Of a DNA stretch of 59,093 bases, positions 51,901 to 53,619 are shown piece by piece. The stretch comes from Phoronis australis (lineage: Eukaryota > Phoronida > Phoronidae). The number at the start of each line of letters is the position of its first letter. Position 1 is the first letter of the stretch. The position numbers and the translations under genes are program-made. Where the stretch lies: contig NMRA01000014.1 in the NCBI GenBank assembly GCA_002633005.1, positions 397,898 through 456,990 of the forward strand. Reading direction: 5' to 3'. The notes beneath the pieces were generated by a model. The model was not told the origin of the DNA, ran no database searches, and saw only the letters and a program-made list of their open reading frames with translations.

Positions 51901-53525
51901 TGATTGCAAAACAATCTCTTTTCCTGGAATCACTTCCAGTGATAACTCAGTTCTTAAATCAAACAGCCTCAACTGATGAATGGGCCATGATTATGTAATC
52001 GAACCAGTAACATCAGGGCTGTTTGCTTTCATTAGGAATCCATACCCTGGGCATGCCTTGTTTGCTTTTCAAATGGGCAGTAAAGCTGGTGACCCTGGAA
52101 GTGGGCTGTTAACACAAAGTCCTGTTAGCACACAGTCAACAATTTACAGATCCACATGGCTTCATTTTTGGCTCATCTGGGGTGGAGGGTCAACAATGTG
52201 CCACAAACCATTCTCAGCCCTGGTGCAAATGCACAAAAATATAGCGTAACAAATGGTGTGCATACACATGTCTCTATTCAAGACACTTTACAAGGGGACA
52301 GATTTCCCCATACAAATTTATGTAGGCCTAACTCAAAACTTGACAGAAAAACTTACAACATAGAATAGTATCTCAAGATACATTTCTGTCATACTAAGAG
52401 CCCAAAACAGGAAACAGGTGATGTTAGGTGGTTTCATACTATGACCATCAAAGAACACTTGACAGATCACCTGGGATAGGCATCAGGTGGCCCATACAAT
52501 CATAGTAGGCCAACTCTTGTCCTGAAGGTGGATTGTTCGAACTATTCATACTTGGTAAACTTGCCCTAACTACATATCATGTTGTATCAAGGTACAGACT
52601 TAGTAAAAGCTGCTAATTAAATTTGTTTGATTGCCCTTGGGGTTTCTGATTCACATGTTACCACTTTAATTAAGCTAAGTCTGCTAGATAACTTTTGAAA
52701 AAGGCACAATATCATGCAGTCAACTCAAAGGGCACAGGTCCCAACATGGTCAAGAATATACCTGAGTAAAAATCATAGAAAAACGTGAATTTCAAAACAT
52801 TTTTTCTGAAACAATTAATGTATTAACAAAGACTCCTTGAACGGTGATTTTTCCACGGTCCAAACAAGCAGAGAGCCCGTAAAATGAACGTGTATCTTGA
52901 CTTTCCAGCAACACACATAAACTAAATTGTTGTGTACCACCGGGTGGGGAACACACCGGGAACACACCTGGACTGTCATTCCGCATTTTACAAAGCCAGG
53001 ACTATTAGACTAAGTAACTGTCTTGCTGAAATTCAGCACGATCGAGGCCGACAAAAATTGATGAACATGCGGTCTGGAATTGGTGGGATTAGGACACAAA
53101 TTCAGAACTCTGCAGGGTAAATTAACGGTCGGATAGGCCTAGCCACAGGCGTCCTCAGCTTCTGATCGACCCCAATAATAGTCTAGTACACTATGGACGA
53201 TCAGAAGCTGAGGACGCCTTTTAGTTTGGGTCTAACCACCCAACGTGTCTGAACTTTGAGAACCAGTTTTCTCCACTGAAGAAAGGACATCAAACTGGTT
53301 CTCAAAATATGGGCACGTTATTATTGTCCAGATTTCGTCAGTGGGACAAACAACAAGTAGCCCCTGTTAATACTAGTTCAGTACTGGCCAGTCAGATTAT
53401 ACGCCTACCACGCAAACGATTCCAGCTAGCACACTAGCAACTGCATGCGAACCCCATACTCACCTTTTAGCATAAACTGTACTAAGCAAAAGAACGCATG
53501 ACGTTAAAAATGCAGTAAGATGCAT
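3008..53525 (-). CDS. A2M: Alpha-2-macroglobulin-like thioester protein gene, 3' end outside window
   Basis: Secreted broad-range protease trap of the A2M/TEP family: a protease cuts the bait region, the molecule collapses and the exposed thioester couples to the attacker. Seen in sequence: 24 constitutive exons plus four alternative bait exons, all with GT-AG borders and consistent phases, giving about 1,306 codons so far. Diagnostic motifs in order are a signal peptide, [33 protein letters not shown] and [16 protein letters not shown]. Human A2M has about 1,470 residues, so the last fifth (end of thioester domain, CUB, receptor-binding domain) should lie left of position 1; I found no further exon in 1-3007. 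Unusual points: two inserted segments ending in furin-like sites, and four interchangeable bait exons. The motif set fits A2M better than CD109 or C3 (no anaphylatoxin domain). The symbol is family-level; orthology is not proven. Confidence 0.93.
3441..3515. repeat. Short tandem repeat, 30-bp period
   Basis: Three copies starting at 3441, 3471 and 3501, each beginning TTGTGCCCAGAAACA or a close variant. It lies in intron 24; the rest of 3174-3680 shows nothing notable. Confidence 0.65.
3681..3884 (-). CDS. A2M-like exon 24: thioester domain, catalytic-His position
   Basis: 204 bases (68 codons), phase 0 to 0. It reads [20 protein letters not shown], then [20 protein letters not shown] and [14 protein letters not shown]. 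Aligned on the GG that follows, the residue that is catalytic His in C3 and Asn in human A2M is Ser here (VLSKYMQGG). Confidence 0.95.
4030..5315 (+). repeat. Dispersed repeat R1, copy 1, with CTCF-like motifs
   Basis: R1 is a non-coding repeat built of blocks of about 115 to 170 bases, each holding a CCACTAGGKGGCGC-like motif. In this copy the motifs start near 4067, 4356, 4516, 4654, 4780, 4945 and 5091. The copy ends in a GTCCGG/CGGACGGACGG-rich stretch, AGAGATGACGGCATAATGC, and a small hairpin (CCACATAT...ATGTGG). No open frame is conserved between copies. Confidence 0.8.
6285..6500 (+). repeat. Dispersed repeat R4, copy 1
   Basis: Shares TTGATAGCAATGCA, TCTGTCATAGGTTACAGATACG, CTCAGGCTATAATAAGCG and GGGTGCTTATTGGGGC-type blocks with copies at 32945-33155 and 35223-35320. 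In the second copy R4 directly follows the Penelope-like relic, so R4 may be the 3' tail of that element family. Confidence 0.65.
6715..6830 (-). CDS. A2M-like exon 23: thioester domain
   Basis: 116 bases, phase 1 to 0. It reads [20 protein letters not shown], then [15 protein letters not shown], the GYQR(Q/E)[12 protein letters not shown]...WLTAFVxKxF motif of the thioester domain. Confidence 0.97.
7166..7342 (-). CDS. A2M-like exon 22: thioester site GCGEQN
   Basis: 177 bases, phase 1 to 1. It reads [20 protein letters not shown], then [20 protein letters not shown]. The Cys and Gln of GCGEQN form the internal thioester. Cys is near residue 1,106 of the isoform using a 157-base bait exon. 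This is the strongest single identification in the window. Confidence 0.98.
7775..7867 (-). CDS. A2M-like exon 21: CUB to thioester-domain linker
   Basis: 93 bases, phase 1 to 1, acceptor CTGTCGCAG, donor GTATGT. It reads [20 protein letters not shown] and ends [11 protein letters not shown], the LPxxVVxGSxRxxVxVxGD motif just before the thioester domain. Confidence 0.93.
8051..8362 (-). pseudogene. Retroelement C-terminal zinc-knuckle relic
   Basis: A 103-residue open frame containing [20 protein letters not shown], the C-x2-C-x(n)-H-x(4-5)-C pattern common after the reverse transcriptase of non-LTR retrotransposons. No RT core is present next to it. It lies in intron 20. This is a fragment only; the element family is uncertain. 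Confidence 0.45.
8440..8660 (+). repeat. Dispersed repeat R2, copy 1
   Basis: Closely matches 34452-34720: shared blocks include TTGAACTAGACCGTATTTAT, GCCAAGCTGCTCTATTCATC and GCTCATGCGGATA. Both begin near ATTCCCACTAAATAA. Non-coding; no terminal repeats seen. Confidence 0.75.
9490..10715 (+). repeat. Dispersed repeat R1, copy 2, with CTCF-like motifs
   Basis: Same layout as copy 1. Clear motifs at about 9846, 9995, 10249, 10391 (CCACCAGGTGGCGC) and 10534. It ends in AGATGACGGCATAATGCGTC and a degenerate hairpin. It occupies intron 20 between exons 20 and 21. Confidence 0.78.
11010..11160 (-). CDS. A2M-like exon 20: CUB N-terminal part
   Basis: 151 bases, phase 0 to 1. It contains [20 protein letters not shown], the D.VI(K/R)PLLVEPEGL motif of the first CUB half, then FFCPEK. 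NQT is a sequon. Confidence 0.94.
11372..11524 (-). CDS. A2M-like exon 19: MG7 end
   Basis: 153 bases (51 codons), phase 0 to 0. It contains [20 protein letters not shown] and ends NVNITVA, matching C.C......F.I.P..LGNV(N/F)ITV of A2M. NIT is a sequon. Confidence 0.93.
11822..12050 (-). CDS. A2M-like exon 18: MG7, VPDTITEW
   Basis: 229 bases, enters in phase 2 (completing the GG|C glycine codon left by every exon 17 variant), leaves in phase 0. It reads [20 protein letters not shown], then [15 protein letters not shown] and [15 protein letters not shown] and the YSVIRGE motif of MG7 are near-invariant in A2M. Confidence 0.96.
12051..13487. other. Intron between bait exon 17D and exon 18, no feature seen
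   Basis: AT-rich, with only short open frames lacking family resemblance. There is no further copy of the YFPE(T/S)WLW module, so exon 17D is the last of the bait array. Confidence 0.6.
13488..13644 (-). CDS. A2M-like alternative bait exon 17D
   Basis: 157 bases, phase 1 to 2, acceptor CTCTTTCAG, donor GTAACT. The bait is rich in Phe, Leu and Pro ([20 protein letters not shown]...), then [18 protein letters not shown]. The conserved module is the most diverged of the four (S for T, S for D). Aromatic and Leu content suggests chymotrypsin-like targets (inference). Confidence 0.87.
14080..15850 (+). repeat. Dispersed repeat R1, copy 3, diverged
   Basis: The longest and most eroded copy. It keeps block phrases such as GATATAGAGG.AAACGTAA, TTCATGAAAATACATT and CCACTAGGGGCGACACA (near 14872) or CACTAGGGGGCGAC (near 15250). 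It lies between bait exons 17D and 17C. Confidence 0.7.
15905..15977. repeat. (TG)n microsatellite
   Basis: An uninterrupted TG run from about 15922 to 15977 with an imperfect lead-in from 15905. It lies in the intron between bait exons 17D and 17C. On the minus (transcribed) strand it reads (CA)n, a sequence that can bind hnRNP L-type splicing regulators. Confidence 0.95.
16688..16844 (-). CDS. A2M-like alternative bait exon 17C
   Basis: 157 bases, phase 1 to 2, acceptor CTGTCTTAG, donor GTATGT. The bait is acidic and rich in Ala, Val and Pro ([20 protein letters not shown]...), then [19 protein letters not shown]. Small aliphatic residues suggest elastase-like targets (inference). Confidence 0.88.
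17743..17848 (-). CDS. A2M-like alternative bait exon 17B
   Basis: 106 bases, phase 1 to 2, donor GTAATA. It has the shortest bait, [18 protein letters not shown], followed by [17 protein letters not shown]. The acceptor tract (GGGGCATGCCAG) is purine-rich and weaker than those of its siblings, so this exon may need an enhancer or be used rarely. Confidence 0.85.
17849..19285. other. Intron between bait exons 17B and 17A, no feature seen
   Basis: No repeat, module copy or coding signature recognised. The shorter intron at 16845-17742 is likewise featureless. Confidence 0.55.
19286..19400 (-). CDS. A2M-like alternative bait exon 17A
   Basis: 115 bases, acceptor TATAAG, donor GTAGGA, phase 1 to 2. 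Its bait part reads [20 protein letters not shown], then [18 protein letters not shown]. Three Arg residues in the first seven positions suggest a bait for trypsin-like proteases (inference). It is one of four exons that share the YFPE(T/S)WLW ending. Confidence 0.88.
19582..19663 (-). CDS. A2M-like exon 16: last common exon before the bait cassette
   Basis: 82 bases, phase 0 to 1 (donor GTCAGT). It reads [20 protein letters not shown] and ends MPYARG, equivalent to the GLxxxTNxxxxxPxxC segment immediately N-terminal to the bait. Its phase-1 donor can be joined to any of the four alternative exons 17A-17D, which all enter in phase 1. Confidence 0.88.
20040..20299 (-). CDS. A2M-like exon 15: acidic Pro-rich insert with RLKR site
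   Basis: 260 bases, phase 1 to 0, splice sites CTTTAG and GTACTT. The first part is Pro-rich, the middle strongly acidic ([22 protein letters not shown]), then [24 protein letters not shown] fits a furin-type site. The YYDSLQAFE end resembles the stretch before the bait in A2M, where an (Y/F)xxLxxxGL motif is usual. No alternative copy of this exon was seen. Confidence 0.85.
20653..20720 (-). pseudogene. tRNA-Ser-like relic or SINE head
   Basis: The minus strand carries GTTAGCAGTTAAGTCGAC (A-box-like), then CTCGAAAATCGGG (anticodon-loop-like, CGA) and a perfect B box GGTTCGAAACC. The anticodon and acceptor stems do not pair fully, so this is not a functional tRNA. It may be the tRNA-derived head of a SINE or an old tRNA pseudogene. 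Confidence 0.4.
22071..22596 (+). pseudogene. piggyBac-type transposase relic
   Basis: The first frame contains [19 protein letters not shown], then [19 protein letters not shown], matching the MGGVD(L/K)xD...Y....R.W...LF.H....(V/I)NAWLLY block of piggyBac (DDE_Tnp_1_7) transposases. After a frameshift near 22380 a second frame continues [23 protein letters not shown] and GRRPIKVAK before a stop. An acidic Asp-run segment upstream (21900-21960) may be the remnant N-terminus. Most of the catalytic core is missing, so the element is dead. Confidence 0.75.
23119..23281. repeat. 163-bp direct repeat, copy 1
   Basis: Nearly identical to 23526-23688 (one clear mismatch noticed, AGGTAGATAG against ACGTAGATAG). 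It contains GGTCACGACCTCCGACCCCG and GTGGTATAAATACATTA. The two copies are in the same orientation with 244 bases between them. Confidence 0.9.
23526..23688. repeat. 163-bp direct repeat, copy 2
   Basis: Second copy of the 23119-23281 unit. A direct pair of this size could be a miniature terminal-repeat element or a recent segmental duplication. No TG...CA ends, primer-binding site or polypurine tract is evident. Confidence 0.9.
24010..24575 (+). repeat. Dispersed repeat R1, copy 4, with CTCF-like motifs
   Basis: A shorter copy holding the near-perfect motif TGGCCACTAGGGGGCGC at 24205-24221, further motifs near 24047 and 24360, and the usual end (AGAGATGACAGCAATATGCG plus hairpin). It lies in intron 14. 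Confidence 0.8.
25090..25351 (-). CDS. A2M-like exon 14: MG6 up to bait region
   Basis: 262 bases, phase 0 to 1. It reads [20 protein letters not shown] and then [15 protein letters not shown], the classic (P)xSxCxxxxVDxSVxLL motif of MG6. The last third ([17 protein letters not shown]...) leads into the bait-region inserts. Confidence 0.94.
25574..25767 (-). CDS. A2M-like exon 13: MG5-MG6
   Basis: 194 bases, phase 1 to 0. It contains an NIT sequon, then [20 protein letters not shown] and ends VEKCLANK, matching the MAPxx(R)LLVYYxxxDGEVVAD...VExCxxN(K) block of A2M proteins. Confidence 0.95.
25980..26172 (-). CDS. A2M-like exon 12: MG5 with His-rich insertion and RHRR site
   Basis: 193 bases, phase 0 to 1. 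It opens [11 protein letters not shown], the (V/M)xSRGxIVxxG strand of MG5. An insertion of roughly 50 residues relative to human A2M follows: first His-rich ([10 protein letters not shown]), then polar/acidic and Pro-rich, ending [12 protein letters not shown] fits the furin consensus R-x-(K/R)-R. Exon 13 then resumes the conserved fold. Confidence 0.9.
26173..26999. other. Intron 11, no feature seen
   Basis: No repeat or coding signature recognised. A plus-strand open frame at 26629-26967 has no recognisable family and lies antisense in the intron, so I regard it as chance. Confidence 0.5.
27000..27221 (-). CDS. A2M-like exon 11: MG4-MG5
   Basis: 222 bases, phase 0 to 0. It reads [20 protein letters not shown] and then [20 protein letters not shown], the SxSFLQ(V/I)...L.CG/D motif of MG5. 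The length between exon 10 and its FSPSGS motif matches vertebrate A2M, so exon 10 to exon 11 splices directly. Confidence 0.93.
27620..28150 (+). repeat. Dispersed repeat R5, copy 1
   Basis: Matches 41462-41995 in the opposite orientation over about 530 bases, for example GAGCGTGTGATAACATCT, CAGTGACTTTACCAGATGTA and ATGCCAGAATGGAGTTAATC. A shorter related piece lies at 28690-28810. It may derive from a retroelement, but no coding frame is intact. Confidence 0.7.
28317..28451 (-). other. Exon-like orphan ORF in intron 10
   Basis: A 44-codon open stretch follows a good acceptor (TGTAATCTCAG) in phase 0 and reads [20 protein letters not shown], then [20 protein letters not shown] to a stop. 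The only possible donor is weak (GTCTCT). Exon 10 joins exon 11 perfectly without it. It could be a rare alternative terminal exon or chance. No family recognised. Confidence 0.25.
28850..28925 (+). repeat. R1 terminal fragment
   Basis: Only the end of R1 is present: GGGAGATGATGACATAATG, the hairpin-like CCACACATAT...ATATTGGTGCG and an A-rich tail. Confidence 0.6.
29046..29222 (-). CDS. A2M-like exon 10: MG4 domain
   Basis: 177 bases, phase 0 to 0, acceptor CATTTCAG and donor GTAAGT. It reads [20 protein letters not shown] and then [19 protein letters not shown], the TDxxGxxxFxV(P/D) turn of MG4. It joins in frame to exon 11. Confidence 0.93.
29513..29670 (+). repeat. Left terminal inverted repeat of the Kolobok-like element
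   Basis: 158 bases, reverse complement of 31296-31453 with about two mismatches (ATTACTCGTCC against ATTGTTCGTCC). Confidence 0.92.
29847..30158 (+). CDS. P2X7-ballast-like ORF of the Kolobok-like element, truncated
   Basis: The ATG at 29847 opens an acidic Ser/Asp-rich N-terminus ([20 protein letters not shown]), then [14 protein letters not shown] and a cysteine motif [20 protein letters not shown]. The pattern GYxFEP...WCxCxxC...ExxCCxE is that of the cytoplasmic zinc-binding ballast domain of P2X7 receptors and the many free-standing P2X7-like proteins of invertebrates. The frame runs into deleted-junction sequence after CCSEFH. Function in the transposon is unknown. Confidence 0.65.
   Translation: MAGVGDPYHSDSSVSDGDLVHSSGDEEFFHGHSVGGYMFEPEYNEAEYTQAQAAVERNEAATEDRRGDTSWCKCTVCVVMPTSIECLCCSEFHINYLFGLFLH
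30093..31188 (-). pseudogene. THAP-domain transposase fragment, frameshifted (Kolobok type)
   Basis: The open frame from 31188 reads [13 protein letters not shown] at its start, with [13 protein letters not shown] and AIPSVL following. This is a THAP zinc-finger domain (C2CH: C-x4-C ... C-x2-H) of about 90 residues. A Ser/Pro-rich linker and a CxxC region ([16 protein letters not shown]) follow, then the transposase motif [20 protein letters not shown]. At an eight-A run (plus strand, about 30314-30321) the frame is broken by one base. The next frame continues [15 protein letters not shown] and the conserved [14 protein letters not shown] before ending at 30093. The catalytic C-terminal half is deleted. 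Confidence 0.82.
31296..31453 (-). repeat. Right terminal inverted repeat of the Kolobok-like element
   Basis: 158 bases, partner of 29513-29670. The transposase start codon lies about 110 bases inside it, so the terminal repeat probably contains or abuts the promoter. Confidence 0.92.
31792..31907 (-). CDS. A2M-like exon 9: MG4 start
   Basis: 116 bases, phase 1 to 0. It contains an NAT sequon and ends [15 protein letters not shown], the (F/L)KPGxxFxG(K/Q) motif that opens MG4. Intron 9 downstream (toward exon 10) houses the Kolobok-like transposon. Confidence 0.92.
32385..32942 (+). pseudogene. Penelope-like reverse transcriptase relic
   Basis: Translated across at least one frameshift and two stops it gives [15 protein letters not shown], then [20 protein letters not shown] with IYMGEFE, then [14 protein letters not shown] (active-site YVDD with Tyr replaced by His), then FLDL and [19 protein letters not shown]. 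This order matches the reverse transcriptase of Penelope-like elements. There is no intact GIY-YIG endonuclease after it; repeat R4 follows directly. It is a dead copy in intron 8. Confidence 0.8.
32945..33155 (+). repeat. Dispersed repeat R4, copy 2
   Basis: Follows the Penelope-like relic immediately: TTGATAGCAATGCAACACAG, GACTGTCATAGGCAACAGAT, then a C-rich stretch and GACGCTTATTAGGGCAAATA. Same family as 6285-6500 and 35223-35320. Confidence 0.7.
33410..33610 (+). repeat. Dispersed repeat R3, copy 1
   Basis: About 190 bases nearly identical to 35380-35570 (CTGGTCTTGGCTAAT, ATGGCCTGGTCATCCATTCA, GTGGATGTGTTCA). In both places R3 lies downstream of R4, so R4 plus R3 may be one larger element. 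Confidence 0.8.
34229..34349 (-). CDS. A2M-like exon 8: MG3 end
   Basis: 121 bases, phase 0 to 1, after a long pyrimidine tract ending TTTTTCAG. It reads [16 protein letters not shown] and ends [12 protein letters not shown], matching the end of MG3 (hydrophobic strand plus ATVTE(A/E)xTG). Confidence 0.9.
34452..34721 (+). repeat. Dispersed repeat R2, copy 2
   Basis: Second copy of the 8440-8660 family, cut by the assembly gap at its right end. Confidence 0.75.
34722..35222. other. Assembly gap (501 N)
   Basis: A run of N between R2 on the left and R4 on the right, inside intron 7. Repeats on both sides probably caused the break. No exon is missing: exons 7 and 8 join in phase. Confidence 0.99.
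35223..35570 (+). repeat. Repeat R4 (partial) followed by R3, second copy
   Basis: R4 tail (35223-35330) then R3 (35380-35570), same order as 32945-33610. From 35571 to 36190 I see nothing recognisable. Confidence 0.75.
36193..36431. repeat. 16-bp minisatellite with TAGCGATC core, left part
   Basis: TAGCGATC starts at 36201, 36217, 36233, 36249, 36265, 36281, 36297 and onward, an exact 16-base period. The spacer alternates in a four-unit cycle (TTTTTAC, AATTTTCC, ATTTATAC, ATTATTAC), giving a 64-base higher-order repeat. It continues after an R1 insertion at 37036-37098. Confidence 0.92.
36432..37034 (-). repeat. Dispersed repeat R1, copy 5, inverted, inserted in a minisatellite
   Basis: Reverse orientation relative to the other copies: it begins with the terminal hairpin TGCCCACATATTTATATGTG and CGTCATCTCTGTCCGGGCGG. 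It includes inverted CTCF-like motifs at about 36617 (GTGCCCCTAGTGGC), 36761 (GTGCCACCTAGTGGCC) and 36925. Both sides are 16-bp minisatellite, so both insertion boundaries are visible to within a few bases. Confidence 0.85.
37036..37098. repeat. 16-bp minisatellite, right part
   Basis: Continues the TAGCGATC array with diverged units (ATTAGCGATC, ACCAGCGATC) after the R1 insertion. Confidence 0.85.
37443..37563 (-). CDS. A2M-like exon 7: MG3 domain, KYTYGEPV motif
   Basis: 121 bases, phase 2 to 0. It begins [18 protein letters not shown], the (K/A)YTYGxPVxG motif of MG3. Two cysteines are likely paired as in A2M. Donor GTGAGA. Confidence 0.95.
38326..38410 (-). CDS. A2M-like exon 6: MG3 start
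   Basis: 85 bases, phase 1 to 2, between TTTTATTTTACAG and GTGAGT. It reads [20 protein letters not shown] and onward to CAK, the opening of MG3. It completes the KEYVLPKF motif begun in exon 5. Confidence 0.93.
38411..41460. other. Left part of the 9.2-kb intron 5, no feature seen
   Basis: AT-rich. A piece near 40870-40930 resembles 23295-23345 (TTATTTTGCGATGAATGTAC), a minor shared repeat. 41150-41215 is an inverted partial copy of 42400-42470. Otherwise I recognise nothing. Confidence 0.5.
41462..41995 (-). repeat. Dispersed repeat R5, copy 2, inverted to copy 1
   Basis: Reverse complement of 27620-28150. The two copies lie in introns 5 and 10 of the same gene. Confidence 0.7.
42216..42900 (-). 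pseudogene. Non-LTR retrotransposon RNase H and zinc-knuckle relic
   Basis: On the minus strand a first frame contains [20 protein letters not shown], the (W)VPGHxGIxGNExAD.LAKEGA motif of the retrotransposon RNase H domain, with the catalytic-region His lost. Further on, a second frame contains [20 protein letters not shown], the CxxC...HxxxxC knuckle that follows RNase H in I/Jockey-type elements. Several frameshifts and stops make it dead. Confidence 0.65.
42961..45739. other. Middle of intron 5, no feature seen
   Basis: AT-rich, with short open frames lacking any family signature on both strands. No repeat shared with other parts of the window was noticed. Confidence 0.45.
45740..47325 (+). 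repeat. Dispersed repeat R1, copy 6, with CTCF-like motifs
   Basis: A long diverged copy, closest in phrasing to copy 3. Motifs near 46230 (CCACCAGATGGCAC), 46360 (ACTAGGGGGGCAC), 46577 (CCGCCAGGTAGCGC) and 47127 (CCACTAGGGGGCAC). It ends in CAGAGATGTCGGCAATATGC and hairpin CCACATTTTAATATGTGGGC. It lies in intron 5, 250 bases from exon 5. Confidence 0.78.
47570..47756 (-). CDS. A2M-like exon 5: MG2 domain
   Basis: 187 bases, phase 0 to 1. It reads [20 protein letters not shown] and ends in TFEVKEY, joining across the 9.2-kb intron 5 to VLPKFSV in exon 6. That gives the FxVKEYVLPKF motif typical of the MG2/MG3 junction. It includes [12 protein letters not shown], the W-K-I motif of MG2. Confidence 0.93.
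48188..48240 (-). CDS. A2M-like exon 4: small MG2 exon
   Basis: A 53-base exon between TTTTCAG and GTAAGT. It reads [18 protein letters not shown], the MG2 strand that follows KPGQ in this family (compare V(K/R)FR(I/V)...PL). Both phases match (1 in, 0 out). It is too short to stand out as an open frame alone. Confidence 0.9.
48897..49082 (-). CDS. A2M-like exon 3: MG1-MG2, [10 protein letters not shown] signature
   Basis: 186 bases, phase 1 to phase 1. It ends with [18 protein letters not shown], the most conserved N-terminal signature of the A2M/C3/TEP superfamily, at the MG1/MG2 border. It also contains one N-glycosylation sequon (NDT). Confidence 0.95.
49268..49419 (-). CDS. A2M-like exon 2: MG1 domain start
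   Basis: Enters after TTTTATTTCAG, 152 bases, leaves in phase 1 at GTATGTG. It reads [20 protein letters not shown] and onward, the usual opening of the first macroglobulin (MG1) domain, where A2M proteins have a short strand plus an APxxL(x)xG motif. The long intron 1 separates it from the signal exon. Confidence 0.88.
51121..51182. other. Compact hairpin, pre-miRNA-sized
   Basis: Left arm AAGGGGGTCAACAATTGGTCAG (51121-51142) pairs with 51158-51182 over 15 perfect bases, a two-base bulge and seven more pairs. The terminal loop is about 15 bases. Its size resembles a microRNA precursor, but conservation is unknown. It could also be a foldback element remnant. Confidence 0.6.
53147..53219. 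other. Perfect 22-bp hairpin in intron 1
   Basis: AGGCGTCCTCAGCTTCTGAT(CG) at 53147-53168 is the exact reverse complement of 53198-53219, with a 29-base loop. It lies about 245 bases downstream of the exon 1 donor. Confidence 0.9.
53255..53306. other. Perfect 15-bp hairpin in intron 1
   Basis: TTTGAGAACCAGTTT (53255-53269) pairs exactly with AAACTGGTTCTCAAA (53292-53306), with a 22-base loop. It lies 36 bases from the 22-bp hairpin. Confidence 0.9.
53464..53525 (-). CDS. A2M-like exon 1: start codon and signal peptide
   Basis: The ATG at 53525-53523 opens a 20-codon stretch reading [20 protein letters not shown]: short N-region, hydrophobic core and a VYA|K cleavage site, a textbook secretory signal peptide. 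It ends in phase 2 at a good donor (GTGAGT). Exon 2 supplies the one missing base. Confidence 0.85.
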
Positions 53526-53613
53526 TGTTGGTGGCAAGTTGCTGTCACACAATTGCCAATCTGTCGTGCACCCTCGTCTAACACTCAGTGCACGAGCTAC
53601 ACTTCATTCTTAG

Positions 53614-53619
53614 TTTATA
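53614..53619 (-). promoter_or_regulatory. TATA box of the A2M-like gene
   Basis: On the minus strand TATAAA lies about 90 bases upstream of the exon 1 ATG. This predicts a start of transcription near 53585 and a 5' UTR of about 60 bases. The match is exact and the position is sensible, but no transcript evidence is available. Confidence 0.5.

Larger units (their letters stand above)
49420..53463. other. Intron 1 of the A2M-like gene
   Basis: A 4-kb first intron. It holds the hairpin at 51121-51182 and the twin hairpins at 53147-53306, described separately. Nothing else was recognised. Confidence 0.6.
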
